DNA of 46,251 nt from Comamonadaceae bacterium (GTDB taxonomy: Bacteria; Pseudomonadota; Gammaproteobacteria; Burkholderiales; Burkholderiaceae_C). Made by a program: the position numbers and the translations under genes. The notes under the pieces were generated by a model, which was not told the DNA's origin, searched no databases, and saw nothing but the letters and a program-made list of their open reading frames with translations. Each line of letters begins with the position of its first letter. Position 1 is the stretch's first letter. The stretch is from positions 1 to 46,251 of the forward strand of contig CANFLU010000022.1 in the NCBI GenBank assembly GCA_947447975.1, read 5' to 3'. Of the stretch, positions 27,485-34,907 are shown in pieces.

Positions 27485-27803
27485 ACTTCTTTCCATAAGC
27501 GCCATCGTGGTCAGCGCTTACTAGCAGCACACGCAAATAGTTGCCATGGCGGTAGCCCACTGCCCTTGCTGACTTACTCAGCCGAAATGTGTAGAGCGCA
27601 TCGACACCAGTTGGTGGATGAATACTCTGAATTTTTTCCCAATGAAGCCCCTTGTCTTTGTAGACATCCTGCCAAGTGAGTTTCAAAATCTTCTTCAAAG
27701 CGGTCCTGACACGCTCAGCATCATCAGCCTCAAGCTCAACCCAGGACTGCTGAAACTCGGGACTATTCAAATCAAGCTGAACGTACTTTGCGTTTGGCGA
27801 CAT
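27483..27803 (-). CDS. Predicted RelE/ParE-like toxin of toxin-antitoxin pair 1
   Basis: A 106-residue protein resembling RelE/HigB-type mRNA interferases: a helix-rich N-terminal half (residues 14-45), then a beta sheet with HPPTGVDALYTFRLSKSARAVGYRHGNYLRVLLVSADHDGAY. It is downstream of, and overlaps by 32 nt, an AbrB-type antitoxin gene, the usual arrangement. Likely cleaves mRNA or blocks growth when the antitoxin is lost, which would stabilise the element. Family assignment is by pattern only. Confidence 0.7.
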   Translation of the reverse strand: MSPNAKYVQLDLNSPEFQQSWVELEADDAERVRTALKKILKLTWQDVYKDKGLHWEKIQSIHPPTGVDALYTFRLSKSARAVGYRHGNYLRVLLVSADHDGAYGKK

Positions 27804-28074
27804 GGGCTTTGGCTACCGGAAGTTGATCTGGATTCGATGCTTTGGGTGGATTTTTTTGAGCCCACGCTATGGCTTTTTTTAGGCTACTCTTGGTACGCTC
27901 TTCATGCAGCCACTCCTCATGATCAGGAATGATTGTTGCCGTACGGATAATCCAAACGCCCTTGGCAGGTGATTCAACCAACACCTGACGGCCAGCAAAC
28001 TCTTTACCCAGCGAAATTTGTCCGCTTGATCCCACGGACTTGACGATCTGACTATCTATTGATGCAAGATTCAT
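27772..28074 (-). CDS. AbrB/SpoVT-type antitoxin of toxin-antitoxin pair 1
   Basis: A 100-residue protein: a swapped-hairpin AbrB-like DNA-binding domain at about 10-50 (IVKSVGSSGQISLGKEFAGRQVLVE), then a charged helix (55-80) that would bind the toxin. An AAGGAG ribosome site lies 7 nt before ATG 28074. A promoter with a small palindrome lies immediately upstream, fitting autorepression. The start of the toxin overlaps its 3' end. Confidence 0.75.
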   Translation of the reverse strand: MNLASIDSQIVKSVGSSGQISLGKEFAGRQVLVESPAKGVWIIRTATIIPDHEEWLHEERTKSSLKKAIAWAQKNPPKASNPDQLPVAKAHVAKRKVRSA

Positions 28075-28100
28075 GACTACGCTCCTTGAATTTCATGTAT

Positions 28101-28138
28101 TCATGCGGCATGATAATACGCTCGATCGCGGTTGTCAA
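28101..28138 (-). promoter_or_regulatory. Promoter and operator of toxin-antitoxin pair 1
   Basis: On the minus strand TTGACA (28138-28133) and TATCAT (28115-28110) are exactly 17 nt apart, a near-consensus sigma-70 promoter. An inverted repeat TCATG-CGG-CATGA (28101-28113) overlaps the -10 box and is a plausible binding site for the antitoxin or complex. Confidence 0.75.
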
Positions 28139-28461
28139 ATTGCATTTTGTAGGTCATTGCCTGCAATAAGCCGATCTGCAGCAGTACTTAGTTACCGGCA
28201 CGACGGACACGCACCAACAGGTCACGAGGTTTTATGAATACCTTCTGGATTGATCCAACAACGCCTATCAATACTCACTGGGCAGCATTGACCTACTCCC
28301 CAGCATCCGTATAAGGGTAATATGGACTAGATATTTCGCTGGGCACTACGACTCACGCCGATTTCCTTGGTCACGCGCGCCGTCAATCCGACCAAAGTGA
28401 AATCACTCCGGTCCACTTGATTTTTCACTTTGGGCTGAGTGAAAATGGGGCAAAAAATCAG

Positions 28462-28482
28462 TTTGTTGCATAATGCAACAAA
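28462..28482. repeat. 9-bp-arm palindrome at right end
   Basis: Arms TTTGTTGCA and TGCAACAAA around a TAA spacer. A weaker version with 6-bp arms (GTTGCA/TGCAAC) lies at the left end, 25975-25989. Either a regulator site or part of the recombination machinery. Confidence 0.7.
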
Positions 28483-28490
28483 ATTAAGTA

Positions 28491-28509
28491 TTACACGATT
28501 TATTACACG
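28491..28509 (+). repeat. Paired TTACACG boxes, right end
   Basis: TTACACG at 28491-28497 and 28503-28509, 12 bp apart, matching the left-end pair in sequence and orientation. Confidence 0.5.
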
Positions 28510-28570
28510 GTCCATTTTTACCCATATAAGCTATTGATTTATATAGGTATTTCAGCAACCTAGTTTTCTT

Positions 28571-28612
28571 TTAATCCGTAGGTCCCTGGTTCGAGCCCAG
28601 GTTGAGGAGCCA
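28571..28612 (+). pseudogene. 3' half of tRNA-Asn(GTT)
   Basis: Matches the last 42 nt (from TTAATCCG) of the intact tRNA-Asn exactly, including CCA. Joined to the fragment at 25798-25835 (38 nt), bases 28575-28612 (38 nt) rebuild a 76-nt tRNA with only one G-U wobble in the acceptor stem. It is therefore the right part of the interrupted resident gene or a right attachment site. Confidence 0.92.
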
Positions 28613-28629
28613 ACTCATAAAGCATTGAA
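28571..28629 (+). repeat. 59-bp direct repeat, copy 2
   Basis: Exact partner of 27409-27467. Recombination between the two would delete 1162 bp containing toxin-antitoxin pair 1 and leave the intact tRNA. Confidence 0.9.
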
Positions 28630-28645
28630 ATTTTCAATGTTTTTT
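28623..28645 (+). terminator. Terminator after the tRNA-Asn 3' half
   Basis: CATTGA and TCAATG pair around a 5-nt loop and are followed by TTTTTT. The stem is perfect here and carries one mismatch in the copy after the intact tRNA, so this is perhaps the resident gene's original terminator. Confidence 0.6.
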
Positions 28646-28847
28646 CTGTTTTGGAGGTCCATATTGTCATCTGCATAGTCTTTTGCTGACTCTTTGCTGC
28701 CCCCAAAACCGACTCTATTACACGTATATTGCACGGTCGAGGACTCCTCGGGCGGCGCATCTCTTCAGGCCGAACCCGCTCGGATCTGCGACTTGTCGTT
28801 GTTTGCGTTAGCGCGGATTTACCCTTTTAAGACAATTCAATTAGCCA
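28646..28847. other. Intergenic stretch with an isolated TTACACG pair
   Basis: No gene seen. TTACACG at 28718 and TTGCACG at 28729 repeat the element-end boxes outside the tRNA fragment, which suggests a remnant of a further element end. Confidence 0.4.
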
Positions 28848-28883
28848 TTTACAATTTTGTGCTTTTTTGCTACATTTGTAGCA
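28848..28883 (+). promoter_or_regulatory. Promoter and operator of toxin-antitoxin pair 2
   Basis: TTTACA (28848-28853) and TACATT (28871-28876) are 17 nt apart. A perfect inverted repeat TGCTACA-TT-TGTAGCA (28868-28883) covers the -10 box, 21 nt before the antitoxin ATG, the layout expected for autorepression. Confidence 0.7.
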
Positions 28884-28904
28884 GGAAACAAATTTGGAGA
28901 ATTT

Positions 28905-29129
28905 ATGGGACTACCAGTTCGAATCGATAGTGATCTCTACGATCAAGCCAAATCACATGCCCATGCAGAGCGCAGAACAATTGCTGGGCAAATTGAATTT
29001 TGGGCCATCATTGGCAAGGCTGCATTGGATAACCCAGATCTGCCGATCGACTTTGTACGCGATTTGATGATTGCAAAAGGTGAAGGTAAAGCACTGGCCA
29101 CCACGTTCATTCCACAAAGCAAGCGCTAA
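28905..29129 (+). CDS. ParD-like antitoxin of toxin-antitoxin pair 2
   Basis: A 74-residue protein resembling the ParD-like antitoxin family: MGLPVRIDSDLYDQAKSHA, a short strand followed by helices as in ribbon-helix-helix proteins, then a helical toxin-binding tail (FWAIIGKAALDNPDLPIDFVRDLMIAK). I chose ATG 28905 because TTGGAGA lies 5-11 nt upstream; the longer frame from 28857 runs through the operator. The stop codon overlaps the toxin start (TAATG). Confidence 0.8.
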   Translation: MGLPVRIDSDLYDQAKSHAHAERRTIAGQIEFWAIIGKAALDNPDLPIDFVRDLMIAKGEGKALATTFIPQSKR

Positions 29130-29410
29130 TGGCCTCGAAGCAAGTTCAAGTAACCCAGTCCTCTGCTTTTGCTCGAGGCTACAAAAAATTACATCCAAAG
29201 CAAAAACAAGATGTAGACGCAGCAGTCGATGTCATCGTAGCCGACCCTCTAGCAGGGGAACCAAAGCGCGGCGATCTGGCTGGTGTTTATGTCTATAAGT
29301 TCAAAAGTCAAACTCAACTCCTATTACTTGCCTATGAGTTCGATCCCAAGACACGCCATTTGCTCCTACTAGGCTCACATGAAAACTTCTATCGTGAACT
29401 TAAACGGTAG
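29129..29410 (+). CDS. RelE/ParE-family toxin of toxin-antitoxin pair 2
   Basis: A 93-residue predicted toxin. The fold pattern is typical: an N-terminal helix pair (SSAFARGYKKLHPKQKQDVDAAVDVIV), the PKRGDLAGVYVYKFK strand pair, then LLLLAYEFDPKTRHLLLLGSHENFYRELKR. This last part resembles the YafQ/HigB-type sheet ending in an acidic/aromatic active-site region. It is coupled to the antitoxin by a shared base. Whether it acts on mRNA or gyrase cannot be told. Confidence 0.85.
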   Translation: MASKQVQVTQSSAFARGYKKLHPKQKQDVDAAVDVIVADPLAGEPKRGDLAGVYVYKFKSQTQLLLLAYEFDPKTRHLLLLGSHENFYRELKR

Positions 29411-29767
29411 TCAGGACTACGCGGGGTAGCTGTAACCTCTTTGAGCCATAGGGTGATCAAAATCAATAAGCATATAGACCCCAGAGCCCAAAAGACCGAG
29501 GCATGACATGGGTTTTTACCAAATGTAAGCGCAAAAGAAATGGCGCGCTGCCAAGTTAGCCAAAAGCGGCGGTATGCGGTAGTCAGTCACGCAATCGGTG
29601 GAAGAAGCCACCTATACATTCCGGCACCAGTTCTAAAAATAGCCAAACCTGCTGGTAAGCTTTTTCTATGCGAGCCAATCGTTAGGGCCAATGAATACGA
29701 CATGTACTGTTGTTGTGAACTATGGCGATAGTCAATCCGCATGGTCTTTGGCAACGTATTCATCAAT
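29411..29767. other. Intergenic stretch, no supported gene
   Basis: About 357 bp between toxin 2 and the AraC regulator. A 63-codon plus-strand frame at 29540-29731 has no clear ribosome site and no recognised family; I do not call it. This may be the worn edge of the accessory region. Confidence 0.35.
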
Positions 29768-30649
29768 TTAAGCTGCAATACCGACAAAATCATCCCCGTT
29801 GGCGATGCCGGTTATAGGGTTAAGGTTTTGGGTTGATGCTACGCGTCGGAAGGTGGAGGGCGAGACGCCCATGTGTTCTTTAAAGAAGCGAGAAAAGTTG
29901 CCGGGTGAGGAAAAGCCCAACTCCAGTGCCAACGAGGTGATGGGCTCGTCACGCAGCATCAAGCGCCGCACCACCTCTTCCACCCGCACCGCGCTCCAAA
30001 AGACTTGCGGCGTGGTGTTGAGTTGGTCGCGAAACAAGGTAAAGAAGTGCGCCCGCGAAAGGCCGACGCGCCCGGCTACATCTTCCACTGAAATCGGCTC
30101 GGCTACGTGCGCGCGCATATAGGCGATAGCAGCGCGCAGACGATGGTCCAGGGTAGGCAAACGGGTCAGCGGTCGCACGCCCACTGGTGCCTCTGTCGCT
30201 TCAATGGCTGCGCTTATGAGCGATTCGATTTCGGTTTCTAAGTGTTCGGCGCCCGCCGTATGGGGTGACATGACCGCATCGAGCACCCGCCAGCAGCCTT
30301 GGCGCACCCGTGGGCTGATGGGGATATGCGGCGTGGAAAAGAAGAAAGACTGGCCGCTGGCGGCGCGGCGCTTGTCCAGCCATTCCTTGGCAATGTAAAG
30401 CACCAGAAAGACCGCAGGATGCTCTTTGTCTAGTAAGCGGGCATCATGGGACTCGTAGGCATTGGTGCCCAGCGCCACGTTTTCGCTGTAGCTCACAACA
30501 TCATTGCCTAGGTTAGCAGCCGAGCGACCACCGCCCAGCCAGAAGGCAAATTGCGTTTCCGCATGGGCGTGCGCGACCAGGTCGTCGCGCAGTTCCAACA
30601 CAACAACCCGGCCGTATGGCCCTTCCCGAAGGGCATAGGTCTCAGACAC
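29768..30649 (-). CDS. AraC-family transcriptional regulator
   Basis: A 293-residue regulator: an N-terminal cupin-like effector domain (about 1-165) and a C-terminal pair of helix-turn-helix motifs (about 190-285; ISVEDVAGRVGLSRAHFFTLFRDQLNTTPQ and PITSLALELGFSSPGNFSRFFKEHMGVSPSTFRR). I prefer GTG 30649 because GGAGAG lies 5-10 nt upstream; the frame extends to ATG 30712. It is divergent from the long plus-strand cluster and probably activates it in response to the substrate or a breakdown product. Confidence 0.9.
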   Translation of the reverse strand: MSETYALREGPYGRVVVLELRDDLVAHAHAETQFAFWLGGGRSAANLGNDVVSYSENVALGTNAYESHDARLLDKEHPAVFLVLYIAKEWLDKRRAASGQSFFFSTPHIPISPRVRQGCWRVLDAVMSPHTAGAEHLETEIESLISAAIEATEAPVGVRPLTRLPTLDHRLRAAIAYMRAHVAEPISVEDVAGRVGLSRAHFFTLFRDQLNTTPQVFWSAVRVEEVVRRLMLRDEPITSLALELGFSSPGNFSRFFKEHMGVSPSTFRRVASTQNLNPITGIANGDDFVGIAA

Positions 30650-30743
30650 GTTTTCTCTCCATCCCCGCACTATGCCTTGCGCGCGAGTACTTTGAAAGCC
30701 TATCAAGCGCAAACTGGGGAAATCCCTAGTAAGGCGGTCAGAC

Positions 30744-30774
30744 TTTGCGATAAGTCAACGGATGCAAAGATAAG
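30744..30774 (+). promoter_or_regulatory. Candidate AraC-regulator direct repeat
   Basis: GATAAG occurs twice exactly 20 bp apart (30749 and 30769) in the divergent intergenic region, in partly similar surroundings. AraC-type activators often bind direct half-sites two helical turns apart, so this is a plausible target. Function is inferred. Confidence 0.35.
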
Positions 30775-30859
30775 CGCTTGCGGCCAGCCCCTTTTACATT
30801 TGCTCCACACGAAATCGGGCCGGCGCTGGCGCTGGGTCCATCTTCAGAAGGAACATCCC

Positions 30860-31744
30860 ATGCGTTACGCAACTTATTTGTCCGGCGGTCGCAGGCAAGT
30901 CGGCGTGGTTTCGGACGACGGCCAAAGCCTCCGCCCGCTGGCTTTGGCCCCGCGCGAGGCCGAACGCGGCGTCTTGGCGCTGATTGAGCGCAGCGCGCGC
31001 GGCGAGGACATGCCCCCCGTCGACGGCGCACCCGTGCCCGTCGCCGACGTGCACCTGGACGCACCCATCCCCCTGCCCCGGCGCAATATTTGGTGCGTTG
31101 GGCGCAACTACCACGCCCACGCCAAGGAGCTACAGGCATCGGTGTTCAAAGACAACAGCGCGGCCGTGGAAAGCTGGCCGATTGTGTTCACCAAAGTCCC
31201 GGAGTGCGTAGTTGGGCCGCACGACGATGTGCAACTGCCGGTTGGCGTGTCTGACCAGATTGATTACGAAGCAGAGTTGCTGGTCATCATTGGTGCGGGC
31301 GGCAAAAACATCAGCCGCGCCGACGCTATGAAGCACGTCTGGGGCTATTCGGTAGTCAATGACGTGACGGCCCGGGACGTGCAAATGCGCCACCAGCAAT
31401 GGGACATGGGCAAGTCCTTTGACACCTTCTGCCCCATGGGCCCCTGGGCGGTTACGGCGGACGCCTTTGACGGCAACAGTGCCAGGGTACGCTGCTGGGT
31501 CAATGGCGAACTGAGGCAGGACGCGAATGTCGAAAATATGATTTTTGACATCCCGACGCTCATAGAAACGATCTCGCGCGGGATCACCCTTTACCCCGGC
31601 GACCTGATCGCGACCGGCACGCCTGCGGGTGTGGGCATGGGCATGAAACCGCCGCAATACCTCAAGGCCGGTGACAGGGTTCGCGTGGAGGTGGACGGCC
31701 TGGGCGCGGTAGAGAACGTCATGGTCGCAGGTGACGCGTGCTAG
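30860..31744 (+). CDS. Fumarylacetoacetate hydrolase-family protein
   Basis: A 294-residue enzyme of the FAH fold, which hydrolyses or decarboxylates beta-keto acids and hydrates keto-enols in aromatic breakdown. The family start GRNYHAHAKE (81-90) and metal ligands E137, E139 (YEAELLVIIG) and D168 (NDVTARD) are present, as is TGTPAGVG near the end. AGAAGGA lies upstream of ATG 30860; the open frame before it is non-coding. It is first in the cluster and overlaps the start of the hydrolase gene. The substrate is unknown. Confidence 0.93.
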   Translation: MRYATYLSGGRRQVGVVSDDGQSLRPLALAPREAERGVLALIERSARGEDMPPVDGAPVPVADVHLDAPIPLPRRNIWCVGRNYHAHAKELQASVFKDNSAAVESWPIVFTKVPECVVGPHDDVQLPVGVSDQIDYEAELLVIIGAGGKNISRADAMKHVWGYSVVNDVTARDVQMRHQQWDMGKSFDTFCPMGPWAVTADAFDGNSARVRCWVNGELRQDANVENMIFDIPTLIETISRGITLYPGDLIATGTPAGVGMGMKPPQYLKAGDRVRVEVDGLGAVENVMVAGDAC

Positions 31745-32511
31745 TGCCCTACCCGCTGCAATTTGAATGCACAGGGCAGGGCACGCCGGTGCTCATGGTC
31801 CACGGTCTGGGCGGTACGTCCAACACTTTTCAGCCACTGATGGGCCGCTTAGGGGACTTCATGGTGCTGCGCCCGGATCTGCCCGGCTGCGGCCGATCAT
31901 CCACGCCCAATGAGGCGCTGACGATTGCGGATATTGCCGACAGCGTGCTGGCCTTGCTCCAAGCCCAAGGCCTCACCCGGGTGCATCTGGTGGGTCATTC
32001 CCTGGGCACGCTTATCTGCCAGCGCCTGGCAATTGCCGCGCCCGAATGCGTAGCCAGCCTGAGCTTAATAGGTGCCCTGACCGAGCCGTCCCAGGCAGCG
32101 CGTACCGGCCTACTGGCACGGGCGGCAAATGCGCGCAGCCAGGGTATGCAAGGCATCGCAGACCAGATCATCGCTTCGGCATTGGCGCCGTGCACGCTTT
32201 CAGAAAAAAGTGCTGCCGTGGCTTTTGTGCGCGAATCGCTGATGCGCCAATGCCCCGAGGGCTATGCCAAGTGCTGCGAAGCCCTGTCGGTTGCGCAATT
32301 GCAGGATGTGCGCAAGATAAGCGCACCCACCTTGCTGCTCACCGGCGACTGCGACCCAGTCGCCCCGGTCAGCATGGCGCAGCAATTGTGCGACGCCCTG
32401 CCCCACGCCACCTTGCGCGTGCTGGCCGATTGCGGCCATTGGGCCACGCTAGAGCAGCCGCAGGCCTGCGCCAGCGCGCTTGAAGCCTTTATTCGCAGAC
32501 ACAATATTTAA
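31738..32511 (+). CDS. Alpha/beta hydrolase (PcaD-like)
   Basis: Predicted hydrolase of 257 residues. The oxyanion-hole motif HGLGG is at 22-26, the nucleophile elbow GHSLG at 86-90 (S88), and the remaining triad is probably D206 and H234. The sequence resembles enol-lactone hydrolases and C-C bond hydrolases of aromatic degradation, but this does not fix the substrate. The GTG start overlaps the FAH stop by 7 nt, indicating coupled translation. Confidence 0.9.
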   Translation: MLVPYPLQFECTGQGTPVLMVHGLGGTSNTFQPLMGRLGDFMVLRPDLPGCGRSSTPNEALTIADIADSVLALLQAQGLTRVHLVGHSLGTLICQRLAIAAPECVASLSLIGALTEPSQAARTGLLARAANARSQGMQGIADQIIASALAPCTLSEKSAAVAFVRESLMRQCPEGYAKCCEALSVAQLQDVRKISAPTLLLTGDCDPVAPVSMAQQLCDALPHATLRVLADCGHWATLEQPQACASALEAFIRRHNI

Positions 32512-32550
32512 GCCTTTCTGACCAACGCCAAGAACCCCACGGAGACAAGC

Positions 32551-33876
32551 ATGGACGACCACAACAGCAGATGGAACGGCAGCGCCGCAGACAGCACTTT
32601 GTTTACCAATGTGCGCATCCTGGATGCGACCGGCGAATACCCCTACACCGGTGAAGTGCTGGTGCAGGGCAATCGCATCAAGCGCATCACGCGCGGCGGT
32701 TCGTCCTTTGGTGCACCGAGCTCCGGGGCGGCGGGCACGGTCATCGACGGCATGGGCGCCACGCTGATGCCGGGCATGATCGATGGGCATTTGCACCTGT
32801 CCTGGAACAACGCGCCGGGCATTGAGCCGGTGCAAATGATGGAGCTTGAAGAGCACATGCTGGTGACCATGGAAATGGCCAAGGTGGTACTCGATGCCGG
32901 CTTTACCGCAGGCCGGGGCGCAGCCGCCGCCAAGCCCCGCCTGGACGTGGTGGCCAAGCGTTTTATCAACGAAGGCCGCTTCCCCGGACCACGCTATCTG
33001 GCCGCCGGGCCGGAGATCACCACCGTGGGTGGTCTGGGCGACTCGGCGCCCAGCCATATTCCGCATGAAGGGCTGAACTTGGGGATCGTGATTTCCGGTC
33101 CGGAAGAAATGCGCCGTGTGGTGCGCACCCTTATCAAGTACGGCGTAGACACCATCAAACTCAATTTGTCGGGCGAAGAGATTACCGGCATGGGCGCAGA
33201 AGAAACGCCTATGTCCGAAGAGGAAGTGGTGATTGCCGTCAAAGAAGCCAAGTTGCGTAACAAGCAACTAGCCGCGCATGCGCGCTCAGCCGGATCGGTC
33301 AAGCAGTGTGTGCGCCATGGCATTCAAAATATCTACCACGCCTCTTTTACGGACGAAGAGGCACTCGACATGCTGGAAGCGGCCAAAGCCCACCACTTGG
33401 TGGCACCGGGTATCGCCTGGCTCATCAACGTCGCCCGCCACGCCGGACCGTGGGGCATCCACCCGGGTACACCGCTCACCATCAAATACGAGCGCGAGTT
33501 GGAAGCCTGTATCGCCAGCATGAAAAAAATGCACCGCCGTGGTATCCGCATTTGCATAGGCGGCGACTATGGTTTTGCCTGGACACCGCAAGGCACCAAT
33601 GCCAAAGACCTAGAAACCTTTGTCACCATGCTGGGCTTTACGCCGATGGAAGCAATTCAGGCCGCTACCAAAAACGGGGGCGAGATCATGAACATGGGCC
33701 ACGAACTGGGCATGATCAAAGAAGGCTATCTAGCCGACTTGCTGCTGGTGGACGGCGACCCGCTAACTGATGTGCGCATCCTGCAAAACAAAGACCGCCT
33801 GCTGGCCATCATGAAAGACGGCAAATTCCACAAAGCCCCACGCGTCAATGACCAGCGCCGCCGCCTGATGGTATGA
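32551..33876 (+). CDS. Metal-dependent amidohydrolase
   Basis: A 441-residue member of the amidohydrolase superfamily (imidazolonepropionase/prolidase-like branch). The metal-binding set is complete: H80 and H82 in DGHLHL, K203 (probable carboxylated lysine in IKLNLSG), H243, H263 and D339. It would hydrolyse an amide, lactam or cyclic ester, possibly the imported compound itself. GGAGA precedes the ATG by about 7 nt, and its end overlaps the start of LivH by 4 nt. Confidence 0.92.
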   Translation: MDDHNSRWNGSAADSTLFTNVRILDATGEYPYTGEVLVQGNRIKRITRGGSSFGAPSSGAAGTVIDGMGATLMPGMIDGHLHLSWNNAPGIEPVQMMELEEHMLVTMEMAKVVLDAGFTAGRGAAAAKPRLDVVAKRFINEGRFPGPRYLAAGPEITTVGGLGDSAPSHIPHEGLNLGIVISGPEEMRRVVRTLIKYGVDTIKLNLSGEEITGMGAEETPMSEEEVVIAVKEAKLRNKQLAAHARSAGSVKQCVRHGIQNIYHASFTDEEALDMLEAAKAHHLVAPGIAWLINVARHAGPWGIHPGTPLTIKYERELEACIASMKKMHRRGIRICIGGDYGFAWTPQGTNAKDLETFVTMLGFTPMEAIQAATKNGGEIMNMGHELGMIKEGYLADLLLVDGDPLTDVRILQNKDRLLAIMKDGKFHKAPRVNDQRRRLMV

Positions 33877-34907
33877 GCCCCTTGCAGACCACACCCACAC
33901 CTTTAGTCAGTGCCACGCAGTGGCGCGGACTGCTGTGGCTGCTCGCCCTGTTGGTGCTGGCCTGGCTGGTGTTTGCGATCTGGCCTGAGTGGCTGAATAT
34001 GGTCTTGATTTCTAAAAAGACTTTTATCAGCGTGGTGCTCAACGGGCTGACGCTGGGGGGTTTGTATTTTTTGGTGGCCAGCGGCTTTACCCTGATCTTC
34101 GGGCTGATGCACAACGTCAATTTGGCGCATGGATCTTTGTATTTGCTGGGTGCTTATGTGGGCTATGAAATCGCCAATGCCAGCGGCTACTGGTTGCTGG
34201 GCGTAGCCGGAGCTTTTGTGTTTGTCGGTCTAGTGGGCGTGGTGTTTCAGGTCCTGGTGTGTAGGCGCATGGAAGGTGATGACTTGCGCCAGACCTTGAT
34301 CAGCATCGGTATCTCCATCGTCGCTGCGGATTTGATGCTGGCCGTCTGGTCCGGCGGCACTTACCAGATCATGGTGCCCGATTGGCTTGACGGCGCCATC
34401 ACCCTACCCATCATCACCGCGCTGCGCTCCAACGGTGCGGCGGTGTACCTGTCCTACCCGTTTTACCGTATCGTGGTGCTGGCCTCGGCGGTAGTGATCG
34501 GCATCGGCCTCTGGCTGCTACTCAACCGCACGAGGGTGGGGATGATGATCCGCGCTGGTGTCGATGACCGCGAAATGCTGTCCGCCTCGGGTACCAATGT
34601 GCATCGAGTGTTTGCCATCGTCTTTGGGCTGGGCGCGGGGCTGGCTGGCTTTGCAGGCGTAGTAGGCGGCTCGGCGCTATCGGTCGCCCCGGGTGAGGAC
34701 GTGCGCTACCTGCTCACTTCGCTGGTGGTGGTGATTGTGGGCGGCATGGGCTCTATCAGTGGCGCTGCTTTGGGCGCTTTGGTCATCGGCCTGGCCGAAC
34801 AAGCCGGTCTGGTGTATTTCCCGACCTACGGCATCGTGCTCACCTTTGTGATCATGGTGGTCACCCTGGCCGTGCGTCCGCAAGGCCTGATGGGGAAAAG
34901 CCTATGA
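33873..34907 (+). CDS. livH: Branched-chain amino-acid-type ABC permease (LivH family)
   Basis: A 344-residue inner-membrane permease with about eight or nine helices. The LivH core starts at residue 50 (FISVVLNGLTLGGLYFLVASGFTLIFGLMHNVNLAHGSLYLLGAYVGY), preceded by an extra N-terminal membrane segment. LivHM transporters are widely used for aromatics, amides and urea as well as amino acids. It overlaps both neighbours by 4 nt. Confidence 0.94.
   Translation: MSPLQTTPTPLVSATQWRGLLWLLALLVLAWLVFAIWPEWLNMVLISKKTFISVVLNGLTLGGLYFLVASGFTLIFGLMHNVNLAHGSLYLLGAYVGYEIANASGYWLLGVAGAFVFVGLVGVVFQVLVCRRMEGDDLRQTLISIGISIVAADLMLAVWSGGTYQIMVPDWLDGAITLPIITALRSNGAAVYLSYPFYRIVVLASAVVIGIGLWLLLNRTRVGMMIRAGVDDREMLSASGTNVHRVFAIVFGLGAGLAGFAGVVGGSALSVAPGEDVRYLLTSLVVVIVGGMGSISGAALGALVIGLAEQAGLVYFPTYGIVLTFVIMVVTLAVRPQGLMGKSL

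Larger units (their letters stand above)
28139..28570. mobile_element. Right end of the tRNA-Asn element (non-coding)
   Basis: About 430 bp without a supportable gene; a 62-codon minus-strand frame at 28327-28515 has no ribosome site or family resemblance. It contains TTTTCACTTTG (28422), GAGTGAAAA (28437), a perfect palindrome with 9-bp arms TTTGTTGCA (28462-28482) and two TTACACG boxes (28491, 28503), i.e. the left-end motifs in mirror order. Confidence 0.5.

Noticed and set aside
28560..28760. Minus-strand open frame over the tRNA 3' half
   Set aside because: Its C-terminal part is a translated tRNA antisense strand; no ribosome site.
29540..29731. 63-codon plus-strand frame between toxin 2 and the AraC gene
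   Set aside because: No good ribosome site, no recognisable family and an overlapping frame on the other strand; too weak to call.
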